From Eudorina sp. 2006-703-Eu-15 (taxonomy: Eukaryota; Chlorophyta; Chlorophyceae; Chlamydomonadales; Volvocaceae): a stretch of DNA of 64,000 nucleotides. The DNA is taken from assembly GCA_003117195.1 (NCBI GenBank), contig BDSI01000007.1, positions 1,302,001 to 1,366,000 of the forward strand. The letters are read 5' to 3'. Shown piece after piece: positions 11,662-24,800 of the stretch (positions are counted from its first letter, which is position 1; every line of letters starts with the position of its first letter). The position numbers and the translations under genes were made by a program. A model generated the notes under the pieces. That model was not told where the DNA came from and made no database searches. It saw nothing but the letters and a program-made list of their open reading frames with translations.

Positions 11662-14600
11662 AACAGGCTGCGCGTGTGCGTGTGCGTGCGCGCGGGAAGG
11701 GCCCGAGGCGGGGAAAGGATGGTGATAGGCGGACCGACCGACCGGCGGGCTCACCCTCGCGGGGGTGTGCGGCTGGCGGTTGGATTGGCAAGTGCGGTAA
11801 TGTCTTGAGTTGGACGGCGGTAGCAGCAGGAGAGGTAGCGGCGGCGGCGATTGCCGCAGCAACAGCAACAGCAGCTAGCGTCAGTCAGTGATGGCAGCGC
11901 GGCGGCAGTCCCTTAGGTCTCCTCGTAGGGAGCTTAGATTCCGTTGTTATCACGTACTCGGCGGTCAGCACGCCTCGTGAACGTCAAAGAAGGCGTTGTT
12001 CCGCCGGGTGCTGACATTCGGCGGGCCCTATGTGCGTATGTATGGGTGGACGTGTTCAGTTGGTTGGATGTATTATCCGGCTCAGTTCAGTGGTTGGATG
12101 GGGCACGGGGGGCGCTCGGCGCGACGGCCGGTATTTAAGGTGAGGGGTGGGTCCGCCAGCCGTCGGTTGTGCGCTTGTCTACGACGACCGGGACGGCGAG
12201 ATGGTGGAGCAGCTGTGATGGGACAACAATGGCGGAGCAGCAGCGCGAGCTGCGGGTGTTGGCTGTGGACTGGCTCGCTCCAGGGTGGGAACATCTGCGG
12301 ATGATGGGGGTAAGTGGCCAGTGAAGTGAAAATGGTGCAGAGCGCGGGCGTTGTGCAGCGGCGGTGTGTCGCCAAGGCGCACGAGTATGTGGATGAGCAT
12401 GGAAAGAAGGTTAGTATGTAGCTCGCCTGTTGTTGCGGGTGGCGTGGCTGTGGGTGTTCAGTCTCTCTGGGCGAGATTGTTGGGTTGGCCACACGAAGGA
12501 ACGACGAACGCATCTAATCCGGGAGGCGCATCGAAAGAGATGAGGACGACGGACAGGCAGAAGAATGTGGGTGTTGATTTATGGACTGTCTGGCTTGGGT
12601 GCCTGGCAGGGTGGCTGCAGTGTTGCTGCCGTTGTCTGGCTTGGTGTTCATAGCTCTAACCATAACCGACGTTCAGACAGAATGCGATGCGGCGGTGGTT
12701 TCGGGGCCACGTTGGGACCAGACAAGAGGCACGCGGATGGGTCCTGCGGGCCCACGCGGAGAAGGATGACGAAGCCGAGCTGCATTGGGTGCCAAGGGCG
12801 GAGACGTGGGAAAGGTCTTCAGCATTTTGTTCTCCCATTTTGGTCCCGCTTGCTGAGGGCGCTCTCAAAGCATGCACTCGGTGGTCAATGCTTCATCACG
12901 ATCAGGCTCTTGTCCGGCCTTGAGGAGGAGGGGCCTGCGCCTGGGGGTTATGGGTTAAGGGCGCGTCTTGCGGGCAGCGGGTGGCGGGACGGCGGGTGCC
13001 CGGATGGGTCGGTCGCCGAGGCCCGTCAACAGTGTACTGTGTTGAAGCGTTTCGTCAAGCCTGCCCGCAAGTGTTGCCCGAGACGCCTGGCCTGCTCTTG
13101 ACATTTTGTACGACTTTTTCCGGCTCGAATTGGTAGGCCGGGTGGTGTGGTGCCGGTGTTGCGCTGCGTTGGTGCTCCCGGGATGTGGAACCGGTGGAAG
13201 GTGGAAGAAACAGTCGTGGGGTGTGTTGGTGCGATCTGTCGCAGAGCGTTTTGCAGCATCTGACGGGCCCTGCGTGTGTGTGTGTGTGTGTGTGTCATAG
13301 GAATCGCGTGCTCGGGGTTCGGGAAGGTTCCAGGGATCCGTGTCAGCAGGGAACGGTTTCGATTGCGACAGTGCACATTTGTGGACTGGGCGGCCGTGCT
13401 AGGACAGCAACGGACCGGTGCGTCCTGATTTAGCGACGTGTGCTGGTGCGTGTGTGTGTGTGTGTCTGTGTCTGTGTGCATGTGCGTGGCGAGGAAGCCC
13501 GTGTGTACGGTATGCGCGTTGACCATGCACACAAATATATATATATCCGCACCGCGCTCCGGATCATCCATTCCGTATGGATCTTGTACGAGAGGTGTGT
13601 GCTTCGCTTTACGTCGATGTGTATGATCGTATCCCCATGACCATGTATCGACAAGCATGAAGGCGGGTGTGCGGGTCGTCGGCTCGGGGCACCGTCCTCG
13701 ACGCCAGCGGTGGTGGAAATCGTGGAGTTGGGAGGTCACACTGCCATATTGTCGGAATTTCTAAGCCTGCAAGGGGGCGGAAGGTGGCAAGAGGGCGAGT
13801 CGTGTCTTCTTTAAGAGCTGTCGAGGAGTCGTAGTGGAGGAGCCAGGGAGGGGACGCGTGTGCGCTTCCCTTACGATAACACACGAACCTGTGTGTGTGC
13901 GTGCACGTGTGTGTGCCTCTGTGTATTAGGGTGTGTGGCCAGCGCCTTCACTGCGGAGTGAGACTTCGGCTGTGAGAGGTTCTGTCGTACAGTAGGGGTA
14001 TGCCTTATGCCTTTTCCATTCATAATGCACTGAGTGGCGGTCGGGTCTGTTGCCAGTCGGGCCCTGATTTATAAATCTTGGGATTGGGAAACCACCGATC
14101 CTATTCCTTATACCTAGCAGCCCGTCGAACGTGGAAGCGGATGGGTGGATGCGAGGGTGGTGCGCTAGTTATTCCTTACGAATTGCACTGGCGTTTGCGC
14201 AGCTCATTGGAGTTATTCTTGCGGCTCGCGCCGACTGCTGCGCGGGGCCCCGTCTTGTGGCCTTGGTGCCGGTCTTGGTCTGCTCGCCTGACCCCGCCGC
14301 GGTGACCCGCGCGGTGGGGCCCTCGTGGCGGCGGGAAGGCAGGCGCCGGAACACGCGCGACGGCCCGCGCAACGGCGGCGGCTGTGCCCCTCGGGAACTG
14401 TGTTTAATGGTGCTTCTAAACATCACGATCAAGGCTGTCTCGCGGACATCATTGTTGGGAGGCTGGTTGTGCGGATGTGCTGTAGCAATGGAGGTACTGA
14501 GGGGGAACTCCCGAATCGGACACCGGATCTTGCCTGTGTGGGCCGGCTGGCTCCGCAGTGGGTTGTCACCACGGCAACTCACGAGTGTTGGTGGTCAGGC

Positions 14601-16703
14601 CAAGCGCCAGGCAGGTCACGGGCGGGTTACTGGACCCGGATGGATGTCCAGCTGCGGTGGATGTCCAGCTTGCGATTGCGGTCGGGAGCGGACGCCCGAA
14701 AAATAACACCGCTCCGCGGTGTCCTTGGCGATTACGCTGGGCGGGCCGAACCCCTGGCTCGCTGGTGCGGGTCACTCCGTCCGTCCGGACGGGTGCGTGT
14801 AACAAGCATTTCCTTGCCCGCGCTGCCGGTTACGACGCGGCTCCCAACGACTGGTCGTGCACCTGACGCGTTCAGCCACTATTGAGTTCATGGCCCCAGC
14901 GTCGCAGCCTAGCCTCGTCCCTGAGCACATGGCGGCCTAGGGCCGCCCTGCTTACGCCATCAGGGCAGCACAGGCACTCGCGGCAGCACAGGCACCGTTG
15001 CAGTCACTCAACCATTAGTACAGGATGTCGCAAGAGTGCGGTGCGCCAGAGTGAACGAAGGGAATGAACGAGTGAATGCTGCAGCGGGCCCCACCGGGAT
15101 GGTCGGTGCCTGCCCAGCCAGCGTGCATGTCGCTGGGTGCGGTGATACACGCCCGTCCTGACCCTGGAATGGACGTTGGGGCGGCTCCGCGGGGGACACA
15201 GACATGGGCGTGCGGGTACCCACCTGCGTGTGTTGCGGTCTGTTTGGCGACACTGGCAGGAGACCCAGAGTCCCGGATCTTTGGGGTCCAAGCTTTCAAT
15301 TTCCGCGGCGAGTGTTACATGGGTGATACCGTAGGAGGTGTGGCAAGCGGCACGGTATCAAGGCTCCATTCGGTCCGCAGGGCCCGTTGTGTTGTCCTGA
15401 AATAGTGTCACGACCGCGTCGGCGCGCGATGTCGCAGGCGTGGCAAGTGCGTTCCGCTTTTTTTTCTTATATAATGGCCAAGCCGGCAGTTGCTACGCAG
15501 CGCTAGGCTTCAAACAGAGAGTGAGAAGTTGCAAACGGTTGCACCGCCGATGTAGTATGGGCGATTGCAGAGTGGCGTTGGGGCGGTGTTTCTCGTCCGA
15601 GACCGCCAGGTCAACTTCGTATCGGGCCTTGGATGTCGTGGGAGTGCGCGGGCGTGGGGCCGGCACCAATGAAACTGCGCAGCACATGTACTGATTGATG
15701 TCGGACGCGCACGCCCTCATGAATTGGACACAACCCGCACGGTGTCGTGTCCAAGGTCTTCAATTTCGAGTCTCGTATGACGATGACAGGAATGTACGAG
15801 ACTCGCTTCGCAACTTTTTGCGCGACCTGCGCGGGTCAAACGCCGTCGCATAAGGACGACTCCGGGACAGACGGCCGACACGCCGTCTGCAGTTCGTCGG
15901 TTGCTTGTCGGTAGTCGCCTGTCCCTGTCACATCGCTATGATTATCTCGTATACATCCTTTTCACAAAGGAGTAAACTTTTATTTCATTGTTGCTGTACG
16001 CTGCTTCGCGTAGAGGGTTATGAGCACTGCGCCCCTGCCTTCCTCTGCCCGTCGTTCGTTGCAGATTCCTTCAATCTACCCCACAGCGCGGAAGGCTTTC
16101 ACGGGTTACATGATTTCTAGGATTTAGATGATAATACTATCCGCATATTTGCAGTATTAAGGGATGACGCTGACTTCAAATGCCCGTGGGTTTGCTTACA
16201 GGCGCCTAATCCTCGATGCCGCACACGTCAACGTTTCAGCCTTTCACTCATGATGGTCTTACTTGTTTCCATAGATACGCGAGGACTGTGCCACCTTCTG
16301 GACAAATTCATCCATTGCAGTACGCTTACTGTTGTAACGCCGACGAACCACCCACCACGAACCCTGGCGATTTTGCCTATCGCAAGTAGATCTGAAACGA
16401 CATGGCGAAATAAACCTGCTTGCTGGAAGCGGATTGTTGTCGCCTTCTTGCTGACGGGGGGCGCGGGAGCTGCAGGATAGTCGTCAGAACGACAAGAGTG
16501 CGATACCTCCAGCGTCTGCCCCTAATTTTATTTCATTCGTGTGACGATTGATTTCATACCTCGTGTTGATTTTCTGCCGGCGGTTCAAGGTAAGCTGGGG
16601 CGACGGTCTACTTCTTGCCCCACCCCAATTTGATGGCATCTGCGTCCCACGCAATACAACTCTGCATTTTTCCCCTTGATTTGTATTTCACAGGCGAGTC
16701 GTC
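11662..16703. other. 5-kb region without recognised genes
   Basis: No exon chain with conserved protein content was found on either strand between the kinase and nuclease genes. The first part is presumably the kinase 3' UTR. GT microsatellites lie at 13271-13295 and 13449-13480, with another GT-rich stretch near 13889-13920. TGTAA words occur near 14811 and 16333. Base composition falls to AT-rich from about 15950 to 16680, which is the likely promoter of the nuclease gene. Long frames such as 12565-13101, 13026-13739 and 14131-14706 show no family-like motifs and cross low-complexity sequence. A non-coding transcript or decayed mobile DNA is possible but not shown. Confidence 0.5.
13271..13295. 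repeat. (GT)n microsatellite
   Basis: An uninterrupted GT run in the intergenic region 3' of the kinase gene; a second, interrupted one follows at 13449-13480. Confidence 0.9.
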
Positions 16704-18338
16704 ATGGAGCGTCGCCTTCATTGCCTGCTACGGGTTCACTTCACTTTCGCCGTGTTGATTGCGTGTGGCGCATTAGCACAGCCGGCAAGCAAAATTATCC
16801 AGGGACAAGCACGAGCTGTAGATGGCGATACTCTGGTGGGTTGCGCTGCGGCGCTGCCCCGGCGCTTTGTACTACCGTATCGACAGGTGCTGACCTTGCG
16901 GTAACGTTTCTGCGCGACCTTCACCCAACATTCTTATGTGTTCCTGAAGGCTTTTAGATCTGACCGAGTGCGGATGTATGGGATTGATGCGCCGGAAAGC
17001 GCACAGTCGTGCTTCGATGCAACGAATCAGTCGTACGCCTGCGGGCAAGTGAGCAAAGCGGCGCTAGCGAGCAAGATTGGCAACTCCTCCCTGACATGCG
17101 TCGTCAAAGATGTGGATATGTACGGCCGGAGCGTGTCAGTATGCAGTCTGGAGTCGAGCCCGGGTGTCCCTGAGGACGTCAATGCCTGGATGGTGGCAAA
17201 TGGCTACGCCGTCGCGTACAGGTAACCTTCCAAGTAACGTTGAATTCATTGTCGCATATCATAGGCATGTCCTTAATACTCTGAGGCATTGCTTCGATGT
17301 TCTGGATTGCTGGGGGGCATTACATGCTGTTGTTGTTGCTGCTGTTGTGCTCACTCAGCCCGGACGGCTGTAAATCTGTAATAGAAGCTCAGGGGCGACG
17401 CCTCGGTGCGAACCAGGAGGGAGCGGCAGTGTGGAAGACACCACAGTAGCCCGAAGAGGAGCACTGCAGGAAGGGGGCCTCCCAAAAGGTTTAACCGTAC
17501 CGTACGGTAACTGGCATGATGCCGTACGGTTTCAAGCGCACCTCTGGCTCGGTGCCTACTGAGGGACACTCGATATGAGCCTTCGGCGCCCCGGGGATTG
17601 CTTTGGGCCGGATGAATCCCTTGCCGTACTGCCATCAGCGCATCACTGTCGTACGGCTGTGTTCCTGCCGTACTCCATGCTTGCGACGTGCCATGCAGGC
17701 AGTACAGCAAGGTATACGTGCCGCTAGAGGACCAAGCTCGAGCCGCCCGGAAGGGGGTCTGGCAGGGACCCTTCCAGCTGCCCTGGGACTGGAGGAAGAA
17801 CAACAAGTACCCGGACAACGGGGCACCCGACCCGCCCTCACCTCCGCCCCGCCGATCGCCCCCGCCCTCTCCCAAGCTCTCGTCGCCGCCCCCGCGGCCC
17901 TCTCCATCGCCGCCAAGGCCCCAACCGCCACCCCCGCGGCCCTCGCCGCCGCCGCCAAGCCCCCAACCGCCGCCCCCACGGCCCTCGCCGCCCCCGCCAA
18001 GCCCCCAACCGCCACCCCCGCGGCTCTCGCCGCCGCCAACAAGTCCCAGCCCGTCGCCGCCGCGTGCTCCGCCCCCGCCGAGCCCGGCGCGTTCGTCCCC
18101 GCCAGCCGGCAGGCCTCCTCCCCTGCCGTCGCTGCCGACTACCTGCGGAGACCCGATTCCCATGTGCCCGAACGGACCAGCCATGAAAGGCAATATCAAC
18201 TCGAGCGGCGACAAGATCTATCATGTGCCGGGGGGTCGTTACTACGACTCGACATGCATCGAACTTAGTAAAGGCGAGAGGTACTTCTGCACGGAGCTTG
18301 AGGCGCAGGCGGCGGGATGGCGGCGTTCGGGGCAGTGA
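16704..18338 (+). CDS. Secreted SNase-fold nuclease with Pro-rich linker
   Basis: Three exons, 16704-16835, about 16950-17221 and 17699-18338, give about 347 residues. The start has a signal peptide (hydrophobic [12 protein letters not shown], about residues 15-26). The staphylococcal-nuclease fold follows: the exon 1/2 junction gives DGDTL, then [11 protein letters not shown] supplies the active-site Arg, Asp and Glu equivalents, YGRSV supplies the second Arg, and [14 protein letters not shown] the C-terminal helix. After DWRKNN comes an about 95-residue Pro/Ser-rich stretch ([12 protein letters not shown] repeats) like the hydroxyproline-rich rods of volvocine wall proteins. The C-terminus ([17 protein letters not shown], then [11 protein letters not shown]) is the small cysteine-containing module known from bacterial thermonuclease-like proteins. 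It is probably a Ca-dependent extracellular or wall-bound nuclease. The second acceptor (CTGAAG at 16944-16949) is weak and was chosen to keep phase. A TGTAA lies at 18701. Confidence 0.9.
17830..18110 (+). repeat. Coding Pro/Ser-rich repeats
   Basis: Degenerate CCGCCGCCCCC-type units encode [12 protein letters not shown] blocks in the nuclease linker. The C-rich run makes large shadow Gly-rich ORFs on the minus strand. Confidence 0.85.
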
Positions 18339-18860
18339 TCTCCAGTGATTGAGATACCCCGATTAGGCTATCGAACAACTTCGGAGGTTGTTAAGATATA
18401 TTCATCCGTGATCTCGCGCCGCTCTCGTGCCATGGATCTACCTGGCACAGTTTATTTCATGAACGCGTTGACCCAGGTCATTATTCATCGCTGCAAGCAT
18501 GGTGGGAATGGACGCACTGTCGTTTATCCGATTTTCGATGACCACGCTGATGAGGCTGTGGCTGCCGTGATGAATTACATGGTCGTTAATCTGCCAAAAC
18601 AGAAACTGGCCAACTGCCACTGCTGGTCTTCAGCAATGAAGGAAGACACAGAACGACAGAAGTCAGGGCTGTTAAAGATTCATGACTTATGCATTCGACT
18701 TGTAATTCATCGTTATTTATTTTTTCGGAGTTTAAGGGTCCATCTATGTAGGGCCTCTTCACTTGCCGCGAGACGCGCACTGTTCATGTCCACCACATAT
18801 TGGGCTGCCGAAGGGCAGACTATTTTCCTGGTTGTTATTTTGATGTACCAAAAGGAATAA
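18339..18860. other. Nuclease 3' UTR and short intergenic gap
   Basis: This holds the 3' UTR of the nuclease gene, with a TGTAA poly(A)-type signal at 18701-18705, followed by an AT-rich stretch before the next plus-strand gene. The 18345-18860 open frame has no recognised motif and is not called as a gene. Confidence 0.6.
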
Positions 18861-21800
18861 ATGCGATTTAGTGCTGCACACCCTCCACGGTGTCGCTCGT
18901 TTACGCGGCGCCCACATCGTCGAGTGGTCGTCGTTGCAGCCCTCTTGGAACAAAGGAGATCAACCTTTACAGATATCAAATCTTGCACCACACATCCCCC
19001 TAAACATCTTATTTATCCATGGCGGAGCATCAGCGAGGATGCGGAGCCCGCTGCATCCCTGTCCCCCATCCGAGTGCTGGTCACCACTCCGCTCGGCCAC
19101 CCCGCACTGATCGCCCTCCTCCAAGCCGCCGCTGCCGCGGCGGCCTCGGAGGGATCCGTGGAAACGGCAAGCCCAGATGAAGGTGAGGTCCGTCACAGCC
19201 GCACCGTACCGCACGCCGCCGCCGCCGCTCCCAGCCTTGTCGTCCTGCGCCTCCCTGGGCCTGCCCGAGGTCGCCAACTCTTCCCCCCCCCGCCGCTGCA
19301 ACTGCGGCTGCATGCGTTGCGATGGGCACAATGCAACACTGATCGACATGTGTCGTACCCGGCCAGCGGCGCAGCCGCTGTCAGACCCAGGGCTCCCGGG
19401 AAACGACCCGGCCCAGCCGCATGAGGCTCGAGCGCCCGAGGCATGCGCGGCTCGTGAGGAGTCCGCCCCGGAAGGCTGCGAGGGAGGTCCTAGAGACGGC
19501 GCCGCCGGCCCGTGGGTCACACTGGAGCCCAAGCACTTGCTGGCGGCGCTCCTGCGGGTTCCGGAGCTGTGCCCTCCCTTGAGTTCAGCCCTGGAGGCAG
19601 CCAGCTTCCCCTCCGCCGCCGCCAATGCGCAGCTTCTGGGACAGCTGCCGCCTCCGCGCCGTACACAGCCCGTCGTGCGCGACGCAGCGGATCTGCCCGA
19701 CGGCGGCGAAGGGGAAGGGCGACCCAGCAGCCCCGCTGCGGGTGCAGGTGCGGCGGTGGGTGCGGATGTGGCCGTCGAGGAGCCGGACGCCCTCGGGGCC
19801 GACAGCATCAGCGCGTGGAGGACCCTGGACTTAGCACTCGAGGTACGGCAGTGCAGACGCGTGGGTGGTTTCGGGGCAGTTCTGGTCGGGGTGGTTTCGG
19901 GGCGGGTGGTGGTCCGCGCGCGTGGGATGGTGTGCGCTCTGGCTTGGGCGGCGCGGCCCATGGGTCAGTCGGATTTTCAACGGTATTGACCCGGCCGAAG
20001 CCGGGAGATGCGTCGCTGACTCGCACACCCACCAAGCGCCCGAGGTGGTGCGAGTTGGTGCACTTGGAGGTTCGTGCATGCGGCGGTCCGTGATGTGGCG
20101 GTTGGTGCATGTGGCGGTTGGTGCATGTGGCGGTCCCGGTCGGCAGGGCGACGAGGCGGAGCGAACGGCGGACCGGGAGGCGTGTGGCTTCGCCGCCAGC
20201 GGGGCGGCGCAGCGCCTTCTGCTGCGGGCCTACCGCTGGGCGATGCTGGCAGGTGAGCAGTGCCGTGGGGCCTTGCCGTGCCGGCCGACCCATTTGCGCG
20301 CCCCCTTGCCAGCCACACAGCAACACCATGCCGTACCCTGCCTGCCAGCAACCCGTCAAACCCTGTTTGCGCAAGATGATACTACCGCAGAGAGAGCGAG
20401 AGGGCGCGCCCCTGTCGGTGCAAGTTCAAGTCAGTCCTACTTTGAATCGCGGTCTTACACTCGGCGGGGAATGCCCGATTGGACTGCGTCGAGGCCGGCG
20501 ACCGAGGCGGAGGTGGTGGTGGTGGTGGTGGTGGTGGTCTGGACACCGGAGGACATCGAGCTGGGGTCTGGTGCACTGGTAACCGTCCTCCCGTCGCTGG
20601 GTGACTGTCTGACTGACGTTGACTTCCATGCCCCGCATGCCTTGCTCTGTCGTTCGCCCGCCTGGGTTCCTCGCCGGACAGGCTCGCCCGACGTGCGGCC
20701 GGTCCACGTGGCCCACGCGCTGCTGGTCGACGGCTGCTTCTCCCGCTTCCGCACCGGTTTCGCGACGCAGCCGCCCGCGCAGCCCATTTTGGAGCAGTTC
20801 AGCGTGGTGCCGGGTGCGGTGTGCCACCTGGTGAGAGCGCAAGGGCGGTCACGGGGCGGACACCTGAGGGAGGGCACGTCCGCCGTTTCTGACATTCTGA
20901 GTCTGTGGCGAGCTTGCCTTTGATCAATCATGAAAGGACGTACTCACCACATGCGGAAGGCTTCGACACGCCCGGCCGCCTGCCTTCCGCCTTCCGCTTC
21001 CGCCACGACGCGCAGGCGCTTGCGGCCCTCCAGGAAGACCTGGGGTCAGCGGCCCGGCGGCGACCGCGTCCCGACAGCAGCGGGTACGACAGCGTCGCCG
21101 CTGCGCCGCCCGACACGCCGCGCGAAAGAGGCGAGGCTGCCACCGCCGCCGCCGCCGCCGACCCCGCGGCCGCCGCCGTTGCCGCCGCCTTGGAGCTGCT
21201 GGACGGGTACGGCATCTCCGGGTTGCTGCCGTCGCTCATTACTTTGGACGCTATCGCAGCCTCCCTGGAGGGGTGTACGGCAGCCATCTCCATGGCGGCG
21301 CGGGCCTCCGTCGACACGCCCAGCCAGGACCCCGCCATCGCAGCTCCGCCGCCCGCGGGGCCGCTGGTGGCGGCGGCGGCCGATCCGCCGCCGCCGCCGC
21401 CGCCGCCGGCGCAGGTTCGGCTTCTGTGTGTCTTGGCGGCCCTGGGGTACCCCCTGTCCTTCGCCGCCTGCCAGCCGCTGCTGCTGCGGGACATCGACAT
21501 CTCCCAGCGGGCGGTGGCGGCGGAGGCGGCGGAGGCGGCGGAGGCCGACGCGGAGACGGCGGAGGCGGAGACACAGCCCGAGGCGGCGAAGGCGGCGGTG
21601 TACGCCAGGATGACAGACGGGGCGGCGGAACATCTCATGCCGGCTTGGTTGACTCCCGCGCTGTTGAACGACTGGTTGGCCGCTCAGGCGTTCCACGGCC
21701 TGGCGCCGAGTCCGGATGGCCAGACGGGTTACTCTAGGGAGGCGGATGCTGACTCTGACGCGGCGGGTCCAGGCGCAGTCGAGGGTTCCGATCGGGGAGC

Positions 21801-24800
21801 GATGAGCGGTATGGGAACGGCGGCAGCGGCGGCGGCGACGGCACAGCCGTGCCATCCGTGGTTGGAGAGCGCCGTACTGGTCTGTCTCGCGCGGGCGACT
21901 CCCTGGCAGCTGCCGTCGCTGGCGGCACGCCTGGCGGCGATGGCGGCGGCGGCGCCGGGGGGGCACGCGGGCTGGCACCGCTGCGCAGCTCGGGCGACGG
22001 AGCTGGCGTGCCGGGCCTGTCTCACCATCACGCCCCTCTGGAACGGCAACCGGATATACCAGGACCTCGTATACATAGGCGATGCGATTCTGTCCATGAT
22101 GGCTGTCGCGGCGGAGGCGGCGGAGGCGGCGGAGGCGCCGCCGCCGCCGCCGCCGCGGCGGCCAGCCGGCGTAGCCCGAGGCCACGCCACCGCCGGCGGC
22201 TGGCTACGCGTTTGGGCGGCGGCTGAGCTGCCGTACCAGGTGGAGCGCTGGATCCGCAAGCTGGCGGCGCGAGTGCGCAAGGGCGGCGGCGGCGCCGGCG
22301 GCGGCGGACTGCGGGACCCGCTGTCCCGGGAGCCCGAGTGGCCCACCTTCGAACAGGCTGCCGTGCTGCTGCTGCAGGCGGCGCGGCTGAGCGCAGCGGC
22401 GGAGCGCCTTGGCGGCGGCGGCGGCGGCGCCGCCGCCGCCGTCATGACCCCGACTCCGTCATCATCTTCGTCGTCGTCGTCGCGGCCCAGTTCACAGCAG
22501 CTCGTACACCAGTACCTGGCTCCCAACCTGCTGTGGGTGCTACGGGCGCAGCTCCGCACCTGCTCCGCCGGACCGCAGCAACTGGACCTCGTCCGGCTGG
22601 CTGTGCGGGAGCTGCAGGGTGCCGGTGTCGGTGTCGGTATCGGTGAGGGTGCGCCCAGGCCCGCAGAGGCCACGGGGATGGTCTCGGCCCGGGGCCGCCG
22701 CACGAGGCTGAGCAGGCATGTCGAGTGGCTGGCGGCGGCACAGGTGTTGTACGGTGGCGCCGCGGTTGCAGGCGCAGCCGCAGCAGAATCAGCCGGGACG
22801 AGGACGGCGGCTGCTGAGGCGCTGGTGGCGCTTCTGCCGTCGATGGTGATGGGGCAGGTGTACCGGGGCTGGGCGCCTGACCTGTCCCCTCAGGTCGCGG
22901 GCGTGCTGCACGAAGCGTGTGCTGCCGCGGCGGGAGCGGGCGGCGAGCCAGAGGTGGTGTCCCCCTGTCCTGCACACGAGGGGAGTCGCGAGGCGACACC
23001 GCCCGGTCGACACGCTTCGGCTTCGGCTTCGGCTGCTGCTGCTGCGGGTGCCGAACGAAGCGCGCGGCGCTGCCTGGCGCGACTGCACTTCCCACTTGGG
23101 CTCGGTGACAGCGCCGACGGCGCCCTGCCCCGCCACGTGCCGTACAGCTCCCCTGTCGCCGTCGGCTGGCGGTGCGGCCTCGCCGCCGGGTCCGCCGCCG
23201 AGCGGCGACGCCCGCCGCCGGCGGCGGCGGCGGATCCCCCGTCGCACCCGGCTCACCTCCACCCGGGCGTCATCACCATTAACCTACCCGTGATGCCTCC
23301 CCCTCTTCCTACTCCTCCACCTCCTCCGCCACCTCCGATACCTCCGATACCTCCTCCACCTCCACCTCCGATACCTCGATTGCTGTCGGCTCAGGCCACC
23401 GAGCCCGGATCCCCCACACACGACCTCGACTTTATTCCTGCGGGCACCACCGCGGGACACCTCGTACGGCACCTCCTCGCATCCCTGCTCCCCGACGATG
23501 ACGTCCAGACCGGCGAGCCTCCGCCAGCAGCCGCAGCACCAGCAGCACCAGCAACACCCGCAGCACCAGTGCCCGTCACCGACAGCACTGACAGGTCCCC
23601 CCGCGACGGCCCCGCCAGCATTAGACCGTCCGCCCAGCCCGCCCAAGCCTCCCCGCCAGTCCCGTTTCTGTCGCCGCCGGATTCGCGGCCCCGCGCGCTG
23701 CGCCTGCGGGGCCCCGCGCTCGCGGCGCTGGTTTCGGAGCTCGTGTCGTACTGGCCGCCCGCGTCGCTCCGACCCGAGGAGCTGTGGGTCCTGCACGCGG
23801 CGGACCGCGACGCCGGTTTGGACGAGCACCTCCGGGCCGCTGACGCCGGTTTGGACGAGCACCTCCGGGCCGCTGACGCCGGTTTGGACGAGCACCTCCG
23901 GGCCGCTGACGCCGCCGCTGCCTCCGCCGCCACTGCCGTCGCCGAAGGGGCCCGAGGGGCACCGACGGGAACAGCGACCCGCGAGAACCAGTCCAGGAAT
24001 GATGATGTGGATGTCCGGCGCCCCTCCTCCTCTACCATAACGGCCTCGGCCTCGGCTTCCGTTTCAGACATCTGGGCTGCTTGGCTCGACGCCGCCAGGG
24101 ACGCTCACACGCATCCAACCGCTGGCTTGAGGGGCCCAGCGGCACCGCCGCCGCAGCAGCAGCAACCGTCGCAACCGTCTCGGGGTCTGCTGCCCCGGGC
24201 GGCGGTCGTTTCCGTACCCGCCAACTCGCCGCCGAGCGCCGCCCCGCCGTCGCTGCCGCCCGTGTGCCGTCTGGAGGTGCTGCTGCGGCGCGGGCGTTAC
24301 GGCCCCGTTCAGGCGCTGCTGGCGCTGATGTGGCAGGGGGACTGGTTTCGGGGCGACACCGCCAGCCTGGCGCGCTTCTCTGCGGCGGAGCTGTTGTACG
24401 TCATGTGCGCGATCGTGCATTTGAGAGAGCTGGAGGTACGGCAATGTAGCGGAGCACAGGGCCCTGGAGGGGGCGACGTCGTCGACCGGTCGCCGGGCAC
24501 ACCGATCATATCACCCTCGTTGAATTTAAATTTGAAACGCAACGCAGCCTACCGCAGAACATTACCGCATCTGCACACTGCTCCTTCCGCCGATACGCTC
24601 AAGAATATGTAGTTTGGCATGGCACGGTGATAGTTTGGCATGGCACGGTAGCAGGATTGTGCAGCTTCCCGCAGCGTCCCCCCGTCTGTGCAGCGTCCCC
24701 CCTCCGTCATCTCCGCTTGACCGGCCCCACCTCGTCACCCGCCGCACGCCTGAACAACCCCCTGGCTCGGTCCCGGTACTGCACCTCCGAAACCGCCGCC

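Noticed and set aside
12565..13739. Possible genes between kinase and nuclease
   Set aside because: Frames cross microsatellites, show no motif, and no splice chain gives a protein-like product.
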